Positions 56,521 to 64,000 of a DNA stretch of 64,000 nt are shown here, in pieces. This DNA is from Numida meleagris (taxonomy: Eukaryota > Chordata > Aves > Galliformes > Numididae). Under the pieces are notes generated by a model. It was given only the letters and a program-made list of their open reading frames with translations, was not told the DNA's origin and did not search any database. Position 1 is the first letter of the stretch. The number at the start of each line of letters is the position of its first letter. The stretch spans positions 103,422,138 through 103,486,137 of the forward strand of contig NC_034410.1 of the NCBI RefSeq assembly GCF_002078875.1, in the 5' to 3' direction. The position numbers were made by a program, and so were the translations under genes.

Positions 56521-57107
56521 AGGAGGGATAGGAAAATCCTGGGATTGTTTGCTGCTTCAGTTAAAGATAAGGTTGCTCCCACTTTCTGAGAGCAGGTTGT
56601 CATTCAACTAATTTGGTGAACAGTAGCTGGAAACATGTTACTGATAGAGAAAGCCACGGCTTGTGCCTTTGTCCAGACTGGGGGAAAAAAGGAGAGAACA
56701 ACAACTGTTTTTCAAAAGCTATTCCCTTTGTAAATAGAATTTTCTCAGGCTGTAGTGAGATGGTTAGGTATATAGACTAAGGAGAAAAGATAACTCCCCA
56801 AAATGTTTGGAAATCACTTGTATATTTCAGGAACTATATGTGTGAATATCTGTAGGTTGTTCTGAAAGAGCACTAGAAACTAGAGACAATTTATTTTGTA
56901 AGTCTCACATTTAACAACAACAACAAAAAAAAGAGTCTGAAAATCACTGAATTTTGGTTATGTGAAATACATAGGTTGCTCCGAAAGTAATGCCTCCTAT
57001 TTATTTTCATGGAAACTACAGCAGCTACAGAGAGCATAATAACACTATCTGGTAGAGAAAATTCTCAGCTATGAAACACTGTTTTCCAACATAGTCTGTG
57101 CCACTAG

Positions 57108-57365
57108 CTATGCATTTTCACCAGTGGTGAACAAGAACCTGCATGCTACACTCATAAAATCTGCACCAGCAGAAGTGGCCCACTGTTTTGTAGCTGCTAT
57201 GATGGTATAATTGCTAGGAAAACGTTGCCCATGCAGTCCATCTTTCATCTGTGAGCATCTTTCATGCTCAAATGCATGGAAGTTAGAAGGCACCAAATCT
57301 GGGCTGTATGATAGGTGTGGTAGGACAGTCCAGGCAAGCTTGCCAATGTGCTTCATGGTCTTCAA
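57108..57365 (-). pseudogene. Mariner transposase, C-terminal catalytic fragment
   Basis: The frame is 85 codons. It carries the mariner 'YSPDLxPSxxH' block with the last catalytic Asp and 'DGLHGQRF' wording, and ends …LFTTGENA as in the copy at 38,865-39,119. The N-terminal helix-turn-helix portion lies across the interruption, to the right, near 58,430-58,520. It is not a functional gene. Confidence 0.75.
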
Positions 57366-58042
57366 ACTGGTATGGGGCCTGGTGTTATCATGTTGTGGGA
57401 GAAAGGTTTTCTTCTTTGACCTGATTCTAGAAGTTCAAGCCTTCCATTCAGTCAGTGTTGTGATGTAGCAATCAGAGTTAATGGATTTTCTGGGTTCCAG
57501 GAAACCCAGAAGAATCACCCCTTTCCTATTCCAGAAGACTGTGCGTACCACTTTACCAGCTGAGTGTCGTATCTTGAACTTTTTCTTTGATGGGGAACTC
57601 ACATATTGCCACTCCATGGACTGCCATTTTGACTCTGATTTGTAGTGTTGACATCACATGTTGTCACTGGTAATGCTGAGTTCCAGGAAACTGCCACCTT
57701 CAGACTCATTTTGGTTCAATGGGTCCTGACAAACTTGCATACAGTATTCCTTCTCTTCCTGTGTATTTGTGGGACCCACCTAGAGCAAATTTTGCAATAT
57801 TTTAACATTGCCACCATCATTTCCAATGTTTTGAAGCTGATATTCAGCTCCATACATGGTCCCCTAGTTGTAATCTACTGATTCATGTGGATGAGCTGAT
57901 TGAGATATTCTTCATCTCGTGTGTGACAGCTATGCATGGCTGTCGGGAATGTCACTTGTCTTTCATGTCATTGTCACCACTGTTGAAACACACCACCCAC
58001 TGCCTCACTGTGCTCACATCCACTGTTTGGTCTCCATAAACA

Positions 58043-58410
58043 TGGAGGTCGCCATAAACACAGAATTGTAGAATCGTAGAATCATAGAACTGCTCAGGTT
58101 GGAAAAGACCTTCAAGATCATCAAGTCCAACTGCAACTGGAACTGGAATAGCTCTACCTATTGGCAGAGCAGGGACAGCACAGGGCTGCAGGAGCTATCA
58201 CTGGCGTTGGCACTTGGTTGTGTCCAGCATGGGGTATGTAGGAGTGTGGACAGAGCAGGGTGAGCGGAGTGCAAGCAGAAGGGGATGAGCACAACTGCCT
58301 TGGCTGCTTTGTAGCTGCCAGACGCAGGGATACTTCCTGCGCACTCTGGAGGATGCCACTTTTGTTTCTGCAGAGCTGCTCATGTTTCCTTACTTGATGT
58401 GCTTTCGGAC
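58043..58410. mobile_element. Insertion inside the mariner, containing a CR1 3' end
   Basis: Mariner sequence stops after 'ggtctccataaaca' and resumes at 'ttaatgggtgcag…ccacatggagg'. The insert carries a minus-strand CR1 3' end at about 58,058-58,135 (GTAGAATCGTAGAATCATAG…, 'tcaagatcatcaagtccaac'). About 270 bp of GC-richer sequence that I cannot name follows. CATAAACA occurs twice at the left junction. Confidence 0.7.
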
Positions 58411-58684
58411 TTCCATGACGTCAATAAACGTTAATGGGTGCAGTATTTTTCCACATGGAGGAATTTAGTGGAACTCCTTTGCTTCATACGCTCTTCTGTT
58501 TCAGACGCCATTTTGTCAGACTGCCCCTCTGCTGCCATCTGTCACACAGCAACAAAATTTAACAGAATATTGGTGGGACAGTTCAACCCCTACTGCCATA
58601 CCACCAACATCTACCTCTGACATTGTGGGCCAACATTATATAATACAAGACATTACTTTCAGAGCAGCCCTTGTATAAAAATAA

Positions 58685-58697
58685 TGTGTGTGTGTGT
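58685..58697 (+). repeat. (GT)n microsatellite at the mariner edge
   Basis: A short GT run, followed by CTCTATATATGTGCACACAC. Confidence 0.85.
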
Positions 58698-59924
58698 CTC
58701 TATATATGTGCACACACTCATGATGTATACAGGTGTATGACTATAACACCATCAGCTCTTCCCCTGTGCACCAAAACAACACTGCGGAGTGTCCCTTTCA
58801 CAAGCTCTTTTATCTTACCATTCACACCTCCAAATGATCAGTTTTAGTGCATAGTCTTCTCACAAAGTACCATGAAATAAAGTATCAGAGGCCACTTAAC
58901 TGATCAAGCTATCAAGTTAAACCTACATTGCTGCATCATGTATTTTTACAGCGGCAGACGTGGTTCCACCTTTGTGGGTTTTTTTTTTCCCACTTTATTT
59001 TGCTTTTTTTTTTTTTTCACTCTGCAGCAGCAGCTCAAATTGCAATGGCCAGTGCACTTGGCATTGTGAGCTACAAAATTACAAAACCTACAGCTCCGTG
59101 GAAGATACCCTGCAACACCAGCCATTTTCTGCCTATCGCTGTGTCATCTGAGCCATCCTTAGTTCATTTGCTCATTGATGTTATTTTTTTCAGTGCCTAT
59201 GAAACCAGGAATGGCACACAGCATGCCTGGAATTTGGCCAAGTTCCTGTTGAGATAGTAGAATGGAAAGAAAATAAAAAGTACACTGACCCAATTTCTCC
59301 AACTAAATGTATTGGGCCATGACAATAAATGCTTTGAACATGTTTATCTTTGAATCATTTTTCAGGTGAAGCAGCTTAGGACAATATATTATAAATGGAG
59401 CTGGAGATCAGGGACTAAAGACTTCTCATCAGGCTGTCCATTAACTTCAAAGGGTGCCTTATGTTCCATGCATCAAATATTTAAAAGTAGACATTAAAAA
59501 AAAAAACAAACAAAAAACCAGAATCAAAACATTTTTCTACTTCATTTCATTTCATTGAAAGTTTATGTCAACTTTTCTTGTACCTATTTTAATTAAAAAG
59601 AACATCAGTGAGTCTATTTTTTCCTTTTCATGCCAGCTACCTACATTTAGGATTTAGGGAGAGTGTGGCCTTTGCTCTTTGGTGTAAGCAGAAATGCATC
59701 TGGCTGCATCTGCAAGTGCTAAGAAAAGTAACAGCACAACCTGTTTGTTTTTCAGAAGCAAAGTGGAGGATGCACTTAAAACCAGATAATCATCTAAACT
59801 GAACAGCTTGTGCTTAACTTTGGCTCCCCCACACCTGTGCCATTCTTTGTACTATGCCAGGTGATGCCTTGTTCCAGCAGTGAGTGTGCCAAGGGGTTGG
59901 CTGCTCTACTGTTGGATCTGTATC

Positions 59925-60060
59925 CCAAGAAGGACCAAACAAACCCTGTGATCTCTGTCTCAGTTTCCTCATTCATGAGATGGGGACAATGATCTGCCTC
60001 CACCTTTGAACAGCAGCTGGATATATCTGAATGCAAAGTGCTAGGACACAATGGGAGTGC
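59925..60060 (+). mobile_element. MIR-like SINE relic
   Basis: 'ctctgtctcagtttcctcattcatgagatggggacaatga' matches the MIR phrase 'cctcagtttcctcatctgtaaaatggggataat'. It is followed at the right distance by 'tgcaaagtgctaggac', which matches 'tgtaaagcgcttagcac'. This is the best preserved of the three relics. Confidence 0.7.
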
Positions 60061-60622
60061 AGCAGAACTGTTCTTGAGTGCCATATGGCTGGTCACATTG
60101 CCAGCATGCGCAGCTAAAGCAGACAGAGAAAATAATCCCTCCCTCAAAAAAACCCAAAAGTCGCACAACCAACCAGCAAACAAAGGGTTAATTTTATGCT
60201 AATAAAAGAAAACACCTTTCAGCAATAACTAGCCAAACAAATGTTCCATCACAGCTCCCCATTGGTACTGGCACAATAATAATAGTACCTTCAGCATGGT
60301 GCACAGCTCCTCTCCCAGTACTTCCATGGTTTTGTTGCCTTTTTCAGATCTGAAACATAAGGTCTTATTATCTTATACTGTAACATCCTATCTTATTGCC
60401 CTCCAACTATTCACCTTTCCTTTGTAAGCAAGTTCCACCTGGAATGCTTAAAAATTGTAGTAAGAATTATGCCCTAGGAGAGGACAAAAGAAAAATATAG
60501 AAATGTCTACAAATTTTTATCTGACGCAGGCCTGAGCTTCATCCAAGTTGAGTCCTCAGCTTGTTTTTGGCAGTCTCTGTCCTCTGCATTGAAACCCCTA
60601 GGCATGAAGGCCAAGCCCTGAG

Positions 60623-60638
60623 CCCCCCCCCCCCCCCC
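60623..60638 (+). repeat. C homopolymer (16 C)
   Basis: Sixteen consecutive C, read as Gly runs in two spurious minus-strand ORFs. Its length is likely uncertain in the assembly. Confidence 0.9.
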
Positions 60639-62045
60639 AAGCCAGCACACATGGAAGAAGAGTGAATGACACAGAAACCCAGCCTGAAGGGAGGGATCTG
60701 ACAGCTGGATGAGGGTAAGAAGGACATTTTGATCAAACTCATGCACATGCCAACCCAGGAGAGTTTTCCATTTGATGTCAGGTAAGTTTGAGCTAAGGTG
60801 GTTTATGGTATTCTGCTTGCCTTGGCACAGGATTGAGGAAGAGTGGTCTTTCCAAAATGATGGCTTGGGGAATTATGTCAACCAAAGCCCAGGCTAAATG
60901 TACAGCTTGTGCATTGGTATTACTCAAAGGGGCCTAAGTGCACAAAAGTAGGCATCTCAGGATCCCAGGAATTTATGGGTTGGAGCCTAGCTCTTCTTCA
61001 GGGCACAGTCTCTCCACATAGCATTTTCATGGGCAACATCTGTTTTATTTCTGTTAGTAGGTGCTGGGCAAGCAGAGCTAGCCATTTGGTGGCACAAGGT
61101 CTGAGCAATGGTTGCAGGCAAACACAGTTATTTTGTATATTTTTGTTTTAGATGAGAGCTTTCATTGTATGTGAATACCCCAACCGAAGTCAATTCATTG
61201 TAAGAACTGGCAGAAATAAAACTAGGCGAAGGAAAGCAGATGGCTGAAACACGCTGTTGAAAAAAATCAATAGTCTTACTTCTGATGCATCAATAGTTGG
61301 GTGTGGACACATAAAGAACTGATGTTTAAATGTCAGCTGGGCCCAATTTGCAGCATTTCAAAGCCTTCTTTGTGTTTCAAATTTGGCAGGACTGAAGGTC
61401 AGAAGTTTTGCTAAGTATCTGAAACCAGTGATACACATCCTACAAACATTTATTTTTACTTGAAACCATCTTCTTTTATCTTCTTCCACTGGTAGTAGCC
61501 TAGGTGGAAGAACATAGAGTAGGCACAAGTTCAAAGCTTGGTCAAAGGACAATAGTTGCTTATGTTATCTTGACCCTAAAGGTCCCATTATTGCTCCTGA
61601 AAAACTACACAGCTGCAAGTCAGATTTTTTCCAGTGCAGAATTATGTCCTTTTTTTGTCCAAATCTATAAAGATACAGTGGCCAATAAAACTCTTCATTG
61701 AATTGGCTGGTTTTGATGTGTGCATCTTTTGTAGTAGAAAGAACGCTGTGGGGCTATTTAAAAGAAAGCGGTTGATAGTCCAGAAAAGAACATAAAAGAC
61801 GCGTATTTCTGTTTTAATGTTATATATTTAAATTACCAGAATTTACTTAGTATAAAGCGGTAAAGCATCTTTAAAACTAACAGAAATGTGCATTTACATT
61901 GTCTGAAGAGCTAGTTATGCACCTTAAAATGCAGAAGAAACAAGAGCCACATGAAATTGTAAAAAAAACCTGCCAGTATTTCAACACTGATATCAATAGA
62001 ACAGTTTGATTTTAAAATTAATTTAAAGATGTTGTTTCATCATTC

Positions 62046-62222
62046 TACCATTTTGGAACAGGTTGCCCAGGGAGGCGGTGAAGTCATCACCCCCAGAGGT
62101 GTTTAAGAAACATGGAGAAGTGGTACTGAGGGACACAGGTTAACGGGCAGTATTGGTGGTAGGTAAACGGTTGGACTAGATGAGCTTAGAGGTCTTTTCC
62201 AACCTTAGTGATTCTATGATTT
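62046..62222 (+). mobile_element. CR1 LINE 3' fragment
   Basis: Plus-strand CR1 3' end: 'tggaacaggttgcccagggaggcggtg', 'aggtgtttaagaaacatggag', 'ggttggactagatgagcttagagg' and the terminal 'agtgattctatgattt'. It is strongly 5' truncated (about 180 bp). Confidence 0.92.
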
Positions 62223-63195
62223 TACTACTTTCGCATGGTTACTGAACAACACTTTGGACATGCAGAAATAATAATTCAGTTGTATATTTGACAGACAAAA
62301 CATTAATTTCTTTTTCTACAGAAGGGACTTCAGGAAATAGTAATTGAAATTTTAGTAAAGAGGACATTATAAACAGGATCTTGCTAGACTGATGCAAAGG
62401 GACATTAACTTCAGCTGAAGCAGACATCACTCAGTGTACTGTGGGAAAATTTTGCCAGCCACTACTACTGGTGATAGCATTCACTATATGCTTCACAAAG
62501 GAGCAAAAGACTGAATGAACAAGTCAGGCAACAGCTCCCTTGGAATTAGTAGAATTGGAGGGTGTTCAGAGTTTTTCAAGAGAATTGCATTTATTTTCAT
62601 CTCTGCTACATTGCATACTATGAGTGACAGATATATGGCAAACAGCATACTGAAATTTTACTTCAAGTTCTGAACTGTGACGACAGAACAATGCTTGTCA
62701 CATTTCAAAAAGGCCACAAAGGAAAATCCTCAATAGTTAGTTAACAGAGACACCAGAAGGAAACAAAACAGCAGAGCTTCATAAAAAAAGAAAAAAAGCC
62801 ACCTATATTTATAGCTGCAAAAGGAGAAGTCTTCAGAACTTTCTGAGTAATAGAGGAGAAGAATTATCTCAAAATCCCAGGCAGAAAAATTAATTTGAAA
62901 GTGTGCTTTTTTGAAGAAAATCTTGGAGACAGCTGTGTTAAGCAGAAGACTCCATCTGCAAAGAAAGTGCTAGGAGACACACTGGAGGAAAACATTCCCA
63001 GCTTCTGAGCTTGCATGGCAAATCCAGGATGGGTGATCTGGAGGAACAGAATAGGACACAGTTATGAACCCATATGGACATGAAGGTCAGTTTGCCCAGA
63101 AGTCATTTCAACAGAAACGTGGTTAGGAATCAAGCAGGCAGGTAGTTTGAAAAAAAAAAAATAACACCTCTGTAACAGAACAAAAAAGGAAAGGA
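62223..63195. other. CDH2 intron, unique sequence
   Basis: AT-rich. No exon or dispersed repeat recognised. Confidence 0.5.
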
Positions 63196-63415
63196 AGGGA
63201 AAGGAGAGGAGAGGAGAGGAGAGGANNNNNNNNNNNNNNNNNNNNNNNNNNNNNNNNNNNNNNNNNNNNNNNNNNNNNNNNNNNNNNNNNNNNNNNNNNN
63301 NNNNNNNNNNNNNNNNNNNNNNNNNNNNNNNNNNNNNNNNNNNNNNNNNNNNNNNNNNNNNNNNNNNNAGAGGAGAGGAGAGGAGAGGAGAGGAGAGGAG
63401 AGGAGAGAGGAGAGG
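63196..63415 (+). repeat. (GGAGA)n pentanucleotide tandem array spanning an assembly gap
   Basis: GGAGA/AGAGG units run directly into the gap on the left (to 63,225) and out of it on the right (63,369 to about 63,414), in the same register type. The true array is therefore longer than shown. Confidence 0.9.
63226..63368. other. Assembly gap (143 N) inside a tandem array
   Basis: A run of 143 N with the same pentanucleotide repeat on both sides. It is an assembly failure at a simple repeat. Confidence 0.98.
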
Positions 63416-64000
63416 CAGAATTTAAATGCCGTTGTAAGGTTTGGTAGCTTGATGTTGGAATACTAGTTGGAGACTCAGCATGCTCTGCTGAATATCTTTT
63501 TCATTCAAAGGTGCAGGAATGGAAGCATAGCATGAGATACCCTCTCATGAAGACATCTGGGTCATTAAAAGACTGTTCAGTGCTACTACGAACCCTTCAG
63601 TGGGGAAGATGTGCTTTGTTGAGGAGTCTCCAAGAGCTAAAAAGAAGAATGTGCCAGGTTTTCCTTGTTTATTTTCCAGTTACTTAGGAAATACAAAGAG
63701 CCTTCTTGTCCTCATTTATTCTGCGCAAGAGGAAATAATAATTATATAGAGCCCCAATGAACCAAAAGAAAAAGGATCAACTTTATGGTTATATGCTCCA
63801 TTCTTAGCAGACCATAGAGACATGTAATGTCTTTAATATCATTAGAAGAAAACATTTGACTTTCTTGGAATGATGTTTTACTTTGCAGAGGAGGTTATTA
63901 GTGGCTGCTTGGTTGGCTTGTTTGTTTGTTTGCATTAGAGCAGTCCTGCTAAAGCATATTGACTTAAAACAAAAGTCACCTTGGTATCAGTTGCAGTAGC
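63416..64000. other. CDH2 intron, right edge, nothing recognised
   Basis: Unique AT-rich sequence without exon or named repeat. Confidence 0.5.

Larger units (their letters stand above)
51540..56969. other. CDH2 intron, mostly unique sequence
   Basis: It holds a candidate conserved block (51,540-51,850), an A-rich tract (52,038-52,065), a small signal-peptide-like ORF (52,864-53,079), a 16-bp direct duplication (53,957-53,996), two MIR-like relics (55,850-55,925; 56,415-56,520) and the mariner-flank homology (56,873-56,967). Confidence 0.45.
56970..58673 (-). mobile_element. Mariner DNA transposon, near full length but interrupted (Galluhop-like)
   Basis: The element is flanked by TA (56,968-56,969 and 58,674-58,675). 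It has inverted ends CATAGGTTGCTCCGAAAGTAATGCC and, on the right, the complement of CAAGGGCTGCTCTGAAAGTAATG. It spans 1,704 bp. Removing an insertion of about 370 bp (58,043-58,410) leaves about 1.3 kb, the normal mariner size. The transposase runs on the minus strand, where the C-terminal motif LSYSPDLVPSNFHAFE (57,108-57,365), which holds a catalytic Asp, is readable. The frame is broken by stops and indels, so the copy is dead. Confidence 0.9.
58698..62045. other. CDH2 intron, mostly unique sequence
   Basis: It contains a MIR-like relic (59,925-60,060), poly-pyrimidine tracts near 58,980-59,020 and a C16 run (60,623-60,638). The ORFs at 58,928-59,257, 59,794-60,183 and 60,507-60,748 are explained by these tracts and the relic. 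Confidence 0.5.

Noticed and set aside
59794..60183. 129-codon minus-strand ORF
   Set aside because: It is antisense to a MIR-like relic, and its composition shows no domain.
60507..60748. Two minus-strand ORFs with a Gly run
   Set aside because: The Gly run is the C16 homopolymer, and both frames depend on it.

Overview
This is vertebrate, bird-type DNA. It has long AT-rich noncoding stretches, many CR1 retrotransposon fragments in both orientations, a galliform-style mariner DNA transposon, an avian endogenous-retrovirus LTR, and spliced coding exons with GT-AG borders. The exon sequence and the mariner family point to a galliform bird (chicken or a relative). I could not run a species-level comparison.

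Layout. Positions 1 to about 19,530 read as intergenic DNA past the 3' end of a minus-strand gene. They hold CR1 fragments (about 578-850, 5,695-5,898, 8,388-8,755, 12,728-13,725 and 15,755-16,012), an ERV LTR (about 7,225-8,030) and otherwise unique sequence. From about 19,530 rightwards the window is the 3' part of CDH2 (N-cadherin), read on the minus strand. The last coding exon is 20,821-21,027 with its 3' UTR below it, intron 15 is 21,028-27,801, the penultimate exon is 27,802-27,966, and everything to 64,000 looks like the preceding intron. The two exons encode the last 123 residues of the cytoplasmic tail, including the whole beta-catenin-binding segment. The p120-binding juxtamembrane region, transmembrane segment and ectodomain would lie further right, beyond what can be seen here.

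The large right-hand intron carries more CR1 fragments, including pieces of both CR1 ORFs. It also holds two mariner copies in opposite orientation: an internally deleted one at 38,703-39,257 and a nearly full-length one at 56,970-58,673 that is itself interrupted by other repeats. There are three decayed MIR-like SINE relics (about 55,850-60,060) and two assembly gaps (29,721-29,820 and 63,226-63,368). Several repeat-free AT-rich blocks look like candidate conserved regulatory DNA, but only a comparison between species could show this.

The only confidently functional protein-coding sequence is CDH2. Most other open frames are repeat-derived or at the length expected by chance. The best leads are homology that continues beyond the mariner ends, two exon-like open frames with splice acceptors (4,839-5,039 plus strand; 22,834-23,071 minus strand inside CDH2 intron 15), a small signal-peptide-like ORF at 52,864-53,079, a CTCF-like motif just past the CDH2 3' end, and the absence of a recognisable CDH2 exon 14. 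I saw no new multi-gene system.
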